Shown here: piece by piece, positions 34,438-46,562 of the stretch
How the letters are laid out: each line of letters opens with the position of its first letter
Numbering within the stretch: position 1 is the first letter of the stretch
Origin: Xylaria sp. FL1777
Lineage: Eukaryota; Ascomycota; Sordariomycetes; Xylariales; Xylariaceae
DNA length: 64,000 nucleotides
Assembly: GCA_022578965.1 (NCBI GenBank)
Contig: MU400509.1
Coordinates: 700,663-764,662 of the forward strand
Direction: 5' to 3'
Notes under the pieces: model-generated
What the model was told of the DNA's origin: nothing
The model's input: only the letters and a program-made list of their open reading frames with translations
Database searches by the model: none
Translations under genes and position numbers: made by a program

Positions 34438-35346
34438 TTATTTCACAAGTCTCTTCATTATTCTTTGGCGCGCAATTCTACTTGCAGCTTTTCCTCCATT
34501 TTGTAAAGCGATAGCACCAACAAGAGAGTACACCGCACCTGACATAACTATATTGAGGCCTGAGCCTAATTTGTTCTCAGGCTACGAAAGAAATCAGCAT
34601 TCAGTACTTGTTGTATAAGACACATTATAACCAGCTTACCATTCGAGGTTTCCACCTCACCACCTCGGACAGGCCTGTGTCCATAGCGAGTTTTGTTAAC
34701 CGTTCTGGCGTGAAGATATCGTTTGGCTGGCTCTCTGAGAGGTTATCAACACTTTGGAGGCCGGGATCCTCAAAAGGTTGTCGCATTTCGGCATGTGGAT
34801 CGGCAACAATACTATCGTATTTCTGGGGGGAGGTGATAATGGAATCCATAGCTTCCCTGATACATATTTGTCGACCTAGGGGCTATATTAGTCATCACAT
34901 CGTCCTGTAATCGGCCAGCACCTAGCCGTACCAAAAAAAGCCAGGCGATCGTTGAACCCTCTCCTGCCTTGATCAAAGCTCTTGTGTGTCACCGCCAGCC
35001 ACTTCAATTCCTCCGGCAGCATCCTGTCGCCATCCCGGCCGAGAAAGTTGTTCAGGGCGTCGTCCAACTTCTGCGGGTCGGCGTTGACAACCCACACCGA
35101 GCGAGAAGGCTCCTTTGTGATGTGAGGAGAGAACGGCGCCTTCATGCGTACGGGCGTGTAGCTCCACCGCGGTGGCTCCTTCTCGGCGGCGGCGGCCTCC
35201 TCTTGGGGTCGGGAAGGTGATGTCGCGAAGGTTCGTGAACATGTAGAAGCCAGGGGGCGGTTGGCAGAGCATGCGTTGCGGCGGCCATGGTGTTTTAGTG
35301 CTTGTCGCGACAAGCTGACGGCTGACCGGGGAGACTTGAGGGGCAT
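34438..35346 (-). CDS. mrpl15: Mitochondrial large ribosomal subunit protein mL57 (RNase III fold)
   Basis: Three exons, 35346-34932, 34875-34640 and 34581-34438, in phase, 264 residues. The N-terminus is rich in Arg/Ser/Ala (mitochondrial presequence). The body has the RNase III-like signature region AVTHKSFDQGRRGFNDRLAFFG, with the block split by intron 1, and the last exon gives the family's C-terminal AVYSLVGAIALQNGG motif. The acidic residues of active RNase III (ERLEFLGD) are replaced (DRLAFFGR), as expected for a ribosomal structural protein related to yeast MrpL15. It acts in the mitochondrial ribosome. The gene is divergent from rtt109, 674 bp apart. Confidence 0.9.
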
Positions 35347-36020
35347 TGGGACGGACGGTGGTGGCTTCTATGGCATGGAGTCGCCGACAATAATGACGAA
35401 GTCGGTGTGATTTGCGCTGGTGTTCCGAGATGCTTCTGTAACTTTTTTCATAGTGGGTCTCCATTGGCAAGCGGCCAATGAACACTTAGTGTCAGTGATA
35501 GGTATAAGGCTAGACAGATCTAGGTAGGTTGTCCAGTGCTCGATGCCCCTCTCTCATTTAGTGCTATGCCGACGCGTCAAGCTGGCCCCCCGATTTGGCG
35601 CTTTTATTCAACCTACTTACCTCCAATGCTTGCCTCTACGTATACTAACTTAACTTAAATCCCACCCTATTAATCCCCCATTAATCGTGGTAATAACTAC
35701 CTACCTACCTACTTACCTACCTATCTATGCTAAGGGGTCTCTTTACTCATCCATTCTTTCCTCAACTACCAATTTCCGTGTAAGCTTGGATAGAGTAGGT
35801 ACTCTGAAGGCTCGTAAATCGTCATATGTCCCAGGGTTCACCAAGCCTACCATCTCCCTTGTGTTAGTGTACAAGATAACTACATCATACACATACTTAC
35901 ACGCATAGAAGTACAAACTGCGTGCACGTGCTGGACACTTCTAATATCTTGGATCCAATAACATCATTGCTATTCAATGCAAGCCTCCAGCTAGGGCCTT
36001 TGCTATTTTCAACTTAGAAA
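35347..36020. promoter_or_regulatory. Divergent promoter region mL57 / rtt109
   Basis: 674 bp between two housekeeping genes transcribed away from each other. It contains a CTAC/CTAT tetranucleotide tract at about 35698-35727 and pyrimidine-rich DNA on the + strand. No transcription-factor site can be named with confidence. Confidence 0.5.
35698..35727. repeat. (CTAC)n microsatellite
   Basis: An imperfect tetranucleotide repeat in the divergent promoter region, directly visible. Confidence 0.8.
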
Positions 36021-37772
36021 ATGAGTAATGCAACACGAGATAAGTCACTCGTCAAAGCATTGGCTCAAGCCCTGCCCAAGGACTCCCACTACACTGCATG
36101 GCATCTGTCCACGATACCCGCACTCACAGAAGCGCTTTGTTACCCCCCAGCCTTGAGCTCGACCGCCGACGGCCGCCCGAGTAAACCTTTAAGGACGTAC
36201 TGTGAAAAGCACTTCCTCGCCGTGTCCATTGCCGATCCAACAACAGCGAAGGAGGTCCTGGTGCTTGCCTTGGAAATTTACCTCTATACGACGACCTTCT
36301 CGACTGCTGTATTTGTTGCGAAGGCGGACTCGACCGGATATCTACATCTCCAACCAACACACCAGGGCTTCTCTCCCATTCGAGCCGTCACCGTAGCCTT
36401 CTTGAACTTCCTCATCGAGCATCGAAGGCGACCCTCGAAGCAACTGGTCATCAATCTTTTCGCCCGTGCCCAGTCCCAATATCTCTTCCCGGGAAGTGTT
36501 AAAAATGACAAAAAACATATCCTAGATGATAGGGGCCTGATTAAATGGTGGTGCAGAATGCTGAACCCCCTCCTTGAGGATCATGTTCAGAACGACTCAA
36601 CTAAAAATGCCAGAGATTGGGATCGTGTACATGGGTACTTGGTCATACCCGGGCTCGATGATTACGAGACCCGGGCATTTGTCCCTAAGACCGAACACGC
36701 AACACGCAATTGGTCCCTAGGTCATCCTCTGGAGCTAATATCCCCATATACAAAAGATGCTACCACTTATGGAAATGTGCCTCCTAGATGTCTCATTCCG
36801 ACCTATCCAGATGATCCAAAGGCACGTTTTGTAGGAGAGTTAGAAGAGTCCACGTCAGAGAAGGCGAAGCTGCTTGGCGGCTGGAAGACCCCGAAGACCC
36901 TCGATCAGTTCTGGGAGATGATGGCTTTTCGGCAAGAGTGTTCCAGCGGACGGATGACGGGGTTTATCTGGCTTGTCTTTGAGCCGACTCAAACATCGCT
37001 GTTTCCGCAAAAACAGCATTCAAATACGATGAGCTCAAACCCTGTTGCTGCCACCTTACCCACCCCTACGGCCTCTTTCAGCGATCCTACAGATCACGCA
37101 GACTCTCTCTCCACGCTTGAAAAGACGCCTGAAAACAATACTACTTCTCTCGAAACACTAATCTCGTCACCCTTAAAATCAACTGCTGCAAGGAGTAAGC
37201 TGGCACGACGGAAACGAAGAGCACAAAAAAAGCTCAAGGGGCGTATCATCCCTCGACAACCCCGCGTAAAGACCTTTCGTGCCCAATATTTTAAAAAAAC
37301 CGAAACACCATACTATTATTGGCCAGAGGAAGGCAGAGGACAGGTAGTATTAAACGATAACGGCTACAAGAGAGCCGTAGAGTTGCTGCTCCATCTCGAA
37401 TTCAAAGGTCTCGAGCATGCCATCGCTAGTACATCAAGGTGGATCGGCGAAGTCAATATGGGTGAGGACTGGGCTTTACCTGTGGTTGGCGAAAAGGTTG
37501 TCCTGGCTCAATCCGCCTCTAATGCTGCCCTGAAAGCGGTGAACAATCTGACCGGGCCCATTCAGAGGAAACGCAAGAGTGAGGACGAAGTTTCAAATAA
37601 GAAGCAATCTCCCACAGTAAATACCCTTGGGGAAGGCTTACTACGCAAAAAGGTAAAGGTTGATAGCAATGAGGAGTTGGTCGATGTTCAAAGCTCCAAC
37701 GACACGAGCTCAGGACCAAAGGTAAAAATGCTCGGATCAGGACTAGTCAGGAAAAAATCGAAGACAGGATAA
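36021..37772 (+). CDS. rtt109: Histone H3-K56 acetyltransferase Rtt109
   Basis: Single exon, 583 residues. Family blocks are clear: AVFVAKADSTGYL, LIEHRRRPSKQLVINLFARAQ, QYLFPGS, LDDRGLIKWWCR, GYLVIPGL, PPRCLIPTYPDDPK, TLDQFWEMMAFRQECSSGRMTG, and the C-terminal PYYYWPEEGRGQVVLNDNGY. Rtt109 acetylates histone H3 at Lys56 (and Lys9/27) with chaperones Vps75 and Asf1, during replication-coupled nucleosome assembly and DNA damage response in the nucleus. The fungal-specific insert between about 335 and 420 is Ser/Thr-rich, followed by a basic stretch (RRKRRAQKK); the C-terminal basic tail may aid nuclear import. It is convergent with the mtq1 gene. Confidence 0.96.
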   Translation: MSNATRDKSLVKALAQALPKDSHYTAWHLSTIPALTEALCYPPALSSTADGRPSKPLRTYCEKHFLAVSIADPTTAKEVLVLALEIYLYTTTFSTAVFVAKADSTGYLHLQPTHQGFSPIRAVTVAFLNFLIEHRRRPSKQLVINLFARAQSQYLFPGSVKNDKKHILDDRGLIKWWCRMLNPLLEDHVQNDSTKNARDWDRVHGYLVIPGLDDYETRAFVPKTEHATRNWSLGHPLELISPYTKDATTYGNVPPRCLIPTYPDDPKARFVGELEESTSEKAKLLGGWKTPKTLDQFWEMMAFRQECSSGRMTGFIWLVFEPTQTSLFPQKQHSNTMSSNPVAATLPTPTASFSDPTDHADSLSTLEKTPENNTTSLETLISSPLKSTAARSKLARRKRRAQKKLKGRIIPRQPRVKTFRAQYFKKTETPYYYWPEEGRGQVVLNDNGYKRAVELLLHLEFKGLEHAIASTSRWIGEVNMGEDWALPVVGEKVVLAQSASNAALKAVNNLTGPIQRKRKSEDEVSNKKQSPTVNTLGEGLLRKKVKVDSNEELVDVQSSNDTSSGPKVKMLGSGLVRKKSKTG

Positions 37773-38161
37773 TATTTTATATAACTAATTTTAGAGCTTC
37801 ATGCATGGTTTGGCGTACCGGGGCTCGATTTGGCCTTAGGAAAATTCTAGGCCGACCTCATTAGGGAGGACGGAATGGGACGTGTTTTTGAATCAATCAC
37901 GCTAGGAGACTTGATTCAACAACCTGGAGTTGCAAGAAGAAACCAATGACTTATGGTAAACCTAGATTTACACATTATGGATTAATTGACAAGTTTTGAA
38001 AACGTTACTTCATATTTGTCACACACAACTCAACGTGGATTGTTTTAATGAGGCAAGACAAATGCTATCAATCTTGCTTGAATAATTCTAAGATACATAT
38101 AATATACCCATATATGTACACGGTTGGTCTTACTTCAAGACGAATTATGGACGTGTGTAGA
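37773..38161. other. Convergent intergenic region rtt109 / mtq1
   Basis: 389 bp, AT-rich, holding both 3' ends. No other features. Confidence 0.6.
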
Positions 38162-39766
38162 CTATGAACGCGTGTAGACCTCTCGTCTAAACCCCCGGTT
38201 CACAAATCTATTCCAGGTCATCTGGCCCTCGACAAGAAACACCACTCTCCCATGACCACTGCCTCGCACTGGCACTTCCCTGCCAGACACGCGAATAACC
38301 TCCTTCTCGGCATCAGAGGGTTGGCAATCCGGCCAATCGCGCCATATCTCCAGGATGTCCCATCTCGCGACTGTTTGTCCCCTGGGCTCAACCCCATCCC
38401 CTTGCCGGGTTTCGTCGACGTCTATACCTAGACGATGCTGAGGTCTGGAGCGCGTTATAGCCATCTCCACCACGCGAATGGCCTGCGCCATATCGCCAAC
38501 TTCAAATACGGCGATACGTGGACGGAGGGCGTCCGAAATATCAAGAAGACGTTTGTAGAATATATCCTCAGGCGCACAGGGCGTACTTGTTATAGAACTC
38601 CCAGCTGCGAAGATAGGGTTTATTGAAAAGGGGGGTAACCCGGAGGGTACGAGCGCAAGTTTCGGCTCGTAGTTGCGCACTACGATAGTAAATTAGTTGT
38701 TTGACAAAGCATTCCCGAAGAGCGAAAAAGGGGAAGAAAATTGAAGGAAGAAGTAGATGGGTAGGTAGATAGCTGTTCCTGAACAGGAGGCTCTTTCAGT
38801 TTTTATAGTGGCTGGTGCCTAAGCTTGAGAAAAAAAAGACTTCGAGAATTACTGACCACTGCGCCCTGTATCGACATTGAATCCGCGCTGCGAAATATAC
38901 GGCGGATTGGAAACAAGGATGTCGACTCTGCGCCCCGGGTCACGCTTAACCCCGTCCTCATACCGCAGAGATTTCGTCTCATCTAAACACGCCATCCAGC
39001 CATCGGTGAAGATATCCGCGTGCCGGAACACGACAGCTCCGTCAGATATCCGCGATCCCGGAAAATTACGCGCCAGGTTCCTCCTCGCGAGCCGCACAGC
39101 CCGCGGCTCGACGTCGAACCCAAAGACACGGACACGATGTGCCAGGTCCAGATCCCCCCCTTTATCCCGCCCCGCTCGAGTCGCTATCGTGCGTGCGTAG
39201 AGCGAGAGACCGATGCACCCGGTCCCGGAGCAGAGATCCAGGATCCGCAAGCTCCCGCCCAATTCGCTGCCCGCTGGCGATGAGAGTACGAGATCCGCCA
39301 GCATCGCAGCCCACGCCTCGGTCTCGGGGCGCGGGATCAACACGCCCCTTTCGCAGAGCACCTCCAGGTCTCCGAAGGGCTGCGAGCCGAGGACATACTG
39401 CAGCGGCTCGCCGGCGCCACGGCGGGCGACGAGGCGGGCGACGCGGTCTGAGGCGGTATTTGAGCCTGCTCTACGTGTAGACCTCCCCTGCAAACTTAGA
39501 TTCGCCCTCAGCAGTCTCCGGTCAACTCTTCTCCCAGCTCTCCGTCGACGCGGCTCTTCCCCGTTTAGTTGAGCAAGCGCATCACGTTGCGTGCTCCGCT
39601 CCGACAGTGGCCGTGATCGGGACGGCTGCGTATCCAGCACGTGTCTGCGAATCCATCGCAGCTCCGTCTGTGCCGAGGCGAGGGTCCTGCAGGCCGGGAG
39701 CAGCGTCGCGAGGTGTGGGGAGATAGTGCCGGCGCGCCGGACGAGCGACGGCGCCAGGCGCGGCAT
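38162..39766 (-). CDS. mtq1: HemK/PrmC-type release-factor glutamine methyltransferase (mitochondrial)
   Basis: Two exons, 39766-38857 and 38679-38162, in phase, 475 residues. The start has an Arg/Ala-rich mitochondrial targeting sequence. The methyltransferase part has GEPLQYVLGSQPF (family-specific), LIPRPETE, the SAM-binding LDLCSGTGCIGLSL, and the catalytic NPPY (near 287), followed by ISQRGF and, after splicing, RSVRNYEPKLALVP. The enzyme methylates the Gln of the GGQ motif in mitochondrial peptide-chain release factor. It is longer than the yeast protein because of Arg-rich insertions around 70-105 and extended C-terminal segments. The donor is GTCAGT, the only mildly unusual signal. 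It lies just downstream of the mitochondrial leucyl-tRNA synthetase gene on the same strand. Confidence 0.93.
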
Positions 39767-40175
39767 CCAAGTTTTTTGGTCTTGTTTAGATTAATTGGCT
39801 GCGGTAGCTACTTGCCAGCCGTTATAATCCCCATTGCTGCGTTTAACGAGTAATAATGAGTGACCAGACGCTAGATTAGGTGTATTTTAGAAGCGGGAAT
39901 GTTGAGATGCTCGGTGTATATGTAGATAGCGATTTGTGCCAAAGACTAAGATAGGCTAGTTCGGTTGTGGTCTGTGCGATGGGATGAGAATGAATCTCTT
40001 ATTATGCATACAACAACACCATTTTGAAAGTAGGAAGAGAACATAGTAGTGGATTGGAGAGCGGTTACCTTATCTATGTCTATATGTATATATGTACAAG
40101 TCTTATACAGCTCGGGGTATATACAAGTATAGTTACAGGCCGCATGCTGATATCCAACGAACTCTAGGTCATAGT
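39767..40175. other. Intergenic region
   Basis: 409 bp between mtq1 start and the 3' end of the leucyl-tRNA synthetase gene. No features. Confidence 0.6.
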
Positions 40176-43100
40176 CTACACATTAGAACTTTTCGGTATC
40201 AGATAATTAACGCTTTTGCCCCCTTTCATGACAAAGACTTTGGTTGCCCTGCGAATGTCGTTTTCAGGGGTGCTCAGTCTCTCTTGCGCCTGGGGTGTCT
40301 TGAGAACCTGTTCGGTGACCCATGCCTCAAGTTCTCCATTGCCCTTAATATCCGCCGGCGCCAGCGGTATATCTACCACGCATCGCTTTCTGCCGTTGAC
40401 AGCTACGGTGCATTTCACACGATCAGCTTGCAGTAATGGCAGCGATCCATCGGTAACTGGCCACAGAACTGGAGCGGCCTCGTCAAAAAGCATTCCCTCG
40501 TTCGGCCGTAGTACACTCCAACATTCTTCTGCGAATGCGGGAGCGATAGGCGCCATTAAGCGGACCAACTCAGTTGTCGCGGCTAGTCTAACTCGCTGGG
40601 AAGCGCCCGGTTTGTCGATTATAGCATTAGTTAAAGTCATCAATGTCGATACGGCTGTATTAAGCGCGTATATCTTGTCACAAGAGGTTGTGACGCTGGC
40701 GATTGATTCTTGGACAGTACGCCAGACACTCATATCATCTTCCCATTGTGTGGTTCGCTCTTTCTTCGCGGCATTTGATTCATCGTTTCTCCTAGCGAAA
40801 TACTCTTTACCATGAAATAGTATCAAGTCATCTTTGCTATTTTGTACAGCAACTGCGAGCGTGTGTACATGATCATAGACTCGACGCAGCCACCTTAGAA
40901 TACCGGCAATCTTATCATCGTCCCAGTTAAGAACATCTTGCACTGGCGCTTGAAATAGGATATGAGCCCGCGTCGCATCGGCCCCATGCTTCGAGATGAA
41001 GGTAGTTGGATCAACTCCATTGTGTTTGGATTTTGACATTTTTTCATATGTAATGACTAGCCGCTTTTCCGATGATACAAGTTTTGGCTCAGATGGGTTC
41101 GACAAGTCGACTTCTTCTGGTTTCAGGAAACGGCCACTGTCGGGATCCACGTAAGTTTTTCCATGGACCATACCTTGGGTGATGAGCCGCTTGAACGGCT
41201 CGTGCGAGGACTCATGGGGATGCTCAGCTACACCTTTTGTCACATTGTCCCCATCTTTGGGATACAAATTACCCATGATCGCCTTGTAAAAGAACCTTGC
41301 ATAGAGGAGATGAAGAATAGCATGTTCGACACCTCCGATGTAGATATCTACGGGCAGGCAAGTACGAGCAGCGACTTCGGAGATAGGGTTATCCTTGTTG
41401 TGCGGGTCCGCAAACCTCATAAAATACCAACTGGAATCCACGAATGTATCCATTGTATCGGTATCTCTCTTGGCTGGGCCATGGCACTTTGGACAAGACG
41501 TATTAACCCAATCCGTTGCGGATTCAAGAGGGTTCCCCGCTCGACCATCAGCCCAGTGGTGATCGACCTTGGGTAGCTCGACGGGAAGCTGATCGTCAGG
41601 CACAGGCTGTAGCCCACAGCTTTCGCAGTGTATGATCGGAATCGGCGTGCCCCAGTATCTCTGCCTGCTGATGAGCCAGTCTCTCAGTTCCCACTTGATG
41701 CGAAGCTCGGCCAGTTTTGTTTCGCTATGTATTTGCTCGACGATGGATTCTACCACTTTATCAGATGGTTTCTGACAATATTTTCCTGCAAGTTCTGTCA
41801 TATATCCCGATTCCAAGTACGGCCCATCGAACTTCGGAAAAGACCCGTCTGAATTTGGCGTAATAGCATACTTGACCTCCCCTGATGAAGAGTTCTGCCG
41901 CCAGAATGCAAAGTCCCGAGCATCATGCGCGGGAACTCCCATAACAGCGCCGGTCTCGTAGTCTCCACGCACATAGGGAGCAATAAATACAGGCAAGGGC
42001 TTTATTTGGCTTGGGAATTCGGGTTCTGTGCGATCGATAGGGTTATGTGCTTGGATATGTGGTATCTGGTACCCTTGCATAGTAGGCTCTGCCATGTCTT
42101 TTAAGGTCTCTAAATATTCATGGATTTTAGGGTCGCAGCTAGCAAGGTCTTTCGCCAATTTGCTGTCTGGAGAAATAGCAATGAACTGAACTCCAAAAAT
42201 GGTCTCCGGTCGGGTGGTATATATCTCAAGATCCTTTAAACCATCTAGCTGAGCTTGGTTATGAACGGTGAGGGGGAAACGATATCTTGCGCCTGTCGTT
42301 CGGCCCAACCAGTTTTTCTGCATGGCAAGCACTCGCTCTGGCCAGCAGTCTTCCTTTGCGAGCTCATCGAGGTCGCGCAGTAGAGCTTCCTTGAATTCGG
42401 TGATGCGAAAGAACCACTGCTCCAGCGGGCGCTTTTCGACTTTAGCTCCTGATCTCCATGACCGTCCGTCCGAGTCCACCTGTTCGTTCGCCAAGACGGT
42501 CTTGTCTACAGGATCCCAGTTGACGACAGCCCGTTGACGGGTAACGAGACCATATTCGTGCAAAAGGAGGAAAAGCTTTTGGGTATGCTTATAGAAGTCG
42601 GGATCACAAGTAGCGAACTCCTACAAACGAAACGTCAATCGATCATGCCACGAATAGGCAGGGTTCATCGAGTATTGCGACGCACCCTTGACCAGTCAAA
42701 GCTAGCGTTCATCAACTCCATCTGCTCTTTCATACGGGCGATGTTCTCGCGGGTCCACTCGGCCGGATCGATGCCTCGTTCGATAGCTGCGTTCTCAGCA
42801 GGCAAGCCGAAGGCATCCCAGCCCATCGGCAATAGAACATTGCGTCCTCTCAGCTTATGGTATCGCGCAACAACATCCGCAATGGTGTAGACACGGAGGT
42901 GACCCAGGTGAAGCTTGCCCGAGGGATACGGGAACATAGACAGAATGTACATGTGGTCGGCGGGGCTCTGGACATCTGGCTGATGGTTGGAGGGCGTGGT
43001 CGGAGAGTCGCCTGCGAGCCGGCGTCGCTCGAGCTGCCGGTTGTCGCTCCATCTTTGACGCCATGATCGATCCAAGGCGGGGAGGTCGAGCTGTGCGGTG

Positions 43101-43207
43101 GCATAACAGCGATGATGGAGGACACTAGGTGGTTGTCGCGCGACCAGAGTCAGCGTGGAAAGCTTCAGGCGGCCGGGGCCCGCAAGCTTTCTTAGGGGGC
43201 GATACAT
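40176..43207 (-). CDS. nam2: Mitochondrial leucyl-tRNA synthetase
   Basis: Two exons, 43207-42686 and 42620-40176, in phase, 988 residues. A basic N-terminus (about 35 residues) suits mitochondrial import. Class I signatures: the HIGH box as HLGH at 100-103 after PYPSGK; KMSKS as KMSKSKHNG near 699; and the editing-domain block ending [36 protein letters not shown] and the zinc-like CPKC are also present. It charges mitochondrial tRNA-Leu. In yeast the homologue Nam2 also helps group I intron splicing; that second role here is only possible. The codon set and arrangement match other Pezizomycotina. Confidence 0.97.
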
Positions 43208-43802
43208 TGGGGGATTTGCATCGTTGCAGCAATTCCCGAGGAGCCTTGGTCAGTCTTAGAGTCACAACCTGCCCTCGTAATTCCCAATTGTGCGTGGCTC
43301 AAGACTTCCTAAGCGATACTTTTGAAGTCTATGTCAATTCCGATTCGGAACTTTTTTTTAGTCTAGCCATTTCGGTAACCTATAGACCCCTACCCATGTC
43401 CCACTAATCTCCCCAATAAGATTAGCTTCCTCAGCAGGTAAATGGAACCGTCATCTCAATGTTGACAACAAACTCAACAACCCGAAAATTATATAAGGGA
43501 GGCATAGATACCCCAAGGTTGCTATGACACTTTGTAGTATACTATTGCGAGTATTGTGTATGTAATCAGGACTATTAATTCGGAGGTCAATTTCCAATGA
43601 TAACCACTCACCCCAGTACCACAAGTGTCTAATTGGACTTGTCCTATACTACAATTTCCTCGGCACAGGTTTACTATAGAATCGGATCAGATCAGTGTGT
43701 AGCCTTTGAAGGCGCTTACAAAAACTACAACTTTTTTGCTCTATAGAGCAAAAATTTTGATGCGGTCCTGACTATCTCATACCTATAATACCGCCCAACA
43801 CT
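43208..43802. other. Intergenic region
   Basis: Promoter of the leucyl-tRNA synthetase gene and 3' flank of the dehydrogenase gene. A short AAAAG/GCTCTATAGAGC-like palindrome lies near 43738-43749. No gene. Confidence 0.5.
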
Positions 43803-45388
43803 TTACGAAGCTGACAAGTCTACCATGAGCTTAACATGCTTGTCCTTCTCATTTATGAGAGCCAAAAATCCGTCCTCAATAACTCGATTGATAGATATCT
43901 TGCTCGTGATCATAGCTTCTGGTTTCAAGCGCCCTGTGCGGAGGGCATCAATGACGTGGCCGAAATCAGCCAATTGGTATGTTAAGGCTAATGTTTGGTA
44001 AGCTCGGACAGAACGGGTAATAGAGACGACTCCATATTAGGGAAAGAGATGTAACCTACATCCAATATACTTCCTTTCGTAAAAGACAAGGTTGTTCGGA
44101 TTGAAGGGAACGGGCTCTTCCCACTGTGATCTAGCTTCAGCAGCCGCTCTTTAAGGGTGAAAATCCAACAGACCCTAAAATATCAAGAACTTGAAAAGCA
44201 TCTGAATAGCTAAGTGAACATCGGCACTAGCTTACAAGAGCAACACTAATAATGGTCCCACGGGTAGAGACAGCACGAGTTGCTGATTCTAGGCTAGATG
44301 GCACACCGGCACAATCGAAAGCCACGGGAGGGCCATAACCACCCGTTAGCTCCCGGGCTTCATGAATCACATCGACGCGAGTCGGGTCAAGTATATGTGT
44401 TGCGCCAAATTGCTTCGCAAACTGCTGGCGCCGAGGCGAAATCTCGACTGCAATAATATCTCCAGCGTTTATGGCCTTGAGACATTGGATTACAGCGAGA
44501 CCAATAGGGCCGGTGCCAAAAACCAAGGAAGCTTGACCGGGCTTAATACCGGACTCATTAATAGCATGCCAGGCTACTGCCAACGGCTCAACGAGAGCTG
44601 CAGAGAGGTGAGCATCTCTTCAATAAAAGCATTGAGCTGACTCACCGCCGACTTCCAACGAGATACTATCCGGCAGCTTGAATACTGTCTCGGGGTGCAC
44701 GCAGACTGCAGGACTCGGGATTAGTAATTGCAATTTCGTGGAAAGTTGTTAATACACCATTCTATGAGATTCGCCGCCTTCTTAAGATAACTAGAACAAG
44801 AAGAGAATGACACTTGGATGACTTGCCATAATCGCTAAGGCCGCCCCCACCACCTGATAATCCAAGGAACCCTTTAGTAACACAACAGTTGATGAACCCC
44901 TCCTTGCATGGTGCGCACTGCAACACTCGGGGTCAGCAATCATCATCCCAAGCAGGCTGAATGACTGTTTCGGGACAGCAGTAAGCTTCTAGGGCACGGT
45001 CTTCGTCCGGGGTCTTTCTCTTTTCAGACTTGGCTAAAACAAGAAGAAAGTGACTCTGGGGAATGCTCACGGTTCGACAGTAAAACAGCGGGAACACTGC
45101 AACTCGATCTCCGACTCTCAAATCACTAGAGTTAGAAACATCCGAGCCAATCTCGACTATGGTTCCTGATAACTCATGGCCGAGGGTAACTGGGGCCGAC
45201 TCGTTGGACAGCACGTGAGGCTCGCCATGTTTGGGTATGAAAGTCTGAGAATGGTATTCATGGAGATCCGTGCCACAGATCCCGACGAATGCAGGCTGGA
45301 TCTTGACCTGCATCGAGTCGCATTTGGGCTCGGGCAGATCTGTCTCCAGGCGAAGATCCTTGGGACCATAATATCGAAGAGCACGCAT
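43803..45388 (-). CDS. Zinc alcohol dehydrogenase, (R,R)-butanediol dehydrogenase type
   Basis: Six exons, 45388-45071, 44917-44827, 44705-44646, 44597-44236, 44123-44060 and 43987-43803, in phase, 359 residues. Catalytic-zinc features are GICGTDLHEY and GHELSG. The structural zinc lobe is CAPCKEGFINCC after splicing. The Rossmann motif is GTGPIGLAVIQ and a BDH-like block reads SLEVGALVEPLAVAWHA. It oxidises secondary alcohols such as 2,3-butanediol, or related polyols, with NAD(P). Intron 2 begins GCAAGT, a GC-AG intron, the only reading that keeps family sequence. The gene is divergent from the amino-acid permease gene. Confidence 0.9.
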
Positions 45389-46562
45389 CGTAGTTGATGG
45401 GGTTGAAAAATGACCTACTAGTCCTACGAGTCGAGGCACGAAAACGATCAATTCATCATGTACAACCGAACTGTTTCTCCAACTTTCATAATGCCTCCCC
45501 TCTTCTAAGGTGGCGCACGCGAAGTATCACGACATCGGCCTATACCCCTCATTTCAGGCAGCTGGCTATAGTTGCGTAGCTCTAAATCGTGGGTGCCGGT
45601 CAGATCGATTTTCATGGTGTGTCCGATTTGGAGATGACCATCAAAGAGCATCTGGGAAACCCCTTGAAAGACAAGGCACAATAAAGTTATGTGTCAAGGT
45701 CTGACCGCTTCCTGCCGCGCACTAAGCTTTGCTACCATGAAAGCTTCTTTTTTCTATTATAGTCTAAAGAATAATTTCATCATCCCTATCAAAGCAAATT
45801 TCCATTACCAACCTAAATCGCATATGGCTGGATAGGGGGAAAGGGGAAGATGAAGTGCAAAGCGGCGGCAAGCAAGTGCATTGTGTTGATTGGTGGTGAT
45901 GGAATGGGGTCCCAAAACCGGTAAGTGGAGTGCCCCGCATAGCCTATGTACGAGCCACCGAGTCCACAGGTGGGGCTTACTAGTACCTGGAAAGTCGAAG
46001 TAAAGTTGAAGTACCACCTACCTAGATAGGGAGTTCTAAGGCTGTTCTTTTGTCATAGTTTAGGGAGGAAGTCCCCTAAAAGCCGGTTGCTAACAACAAA
46101 CCTGTTTAGAGCGAGAAGAATCCCTTACTTCTGCATCTGATGGTCTCTAGATCTCAACTATCAGCTCTACCTTAGTAAACAGAGCACTAATTACAAAACT
46201 TGTTGGATTGTGTTTTTTCCCTCCCTTCATAGCATACACCACATTCCTCGCTCGAAGCCAAATAATCCTCCTACCCTGTTGAAATCCCACACTCTGGGGG
46301 CCGACGTATCGATTCATCATAGACCTTGTCGCATGCCGTCATATAGACCCGAGCGCATATAGATTCATTCATCGCCTCCAACAGTAGAACTACGCGAACT
46401 CGGCCGGACACCGATAGCGAAACAGCTTTTCCTCCCAACACCTGTACAATAGCTTGCGAGAACACTGCCTCCATTGCCCGACTTGTCTATCGCCGACAAT
46501 GCTTCGCCTGGAGCTGTTCAAGATATAGAGACCACCCAATACATATCCAAAGCACAACTGCA
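45389..46562. promoter_or_regulatory. Divergent region dehydrogenase / amino-acid permease
   Basis: 1.17 kb between genes transcribed outward. A TACCTACCTAGATAGG word lies at about 46012-46029. A long pyrimidine-rich leader precedes the permease ATG. No specific factor site is claimed. Confidence 0.45.

Noticed and set aside
40216..40815. 199-codon + ORF
   Set aside because: Antisense shadow of the leucyl-tRNA synthetase gene.
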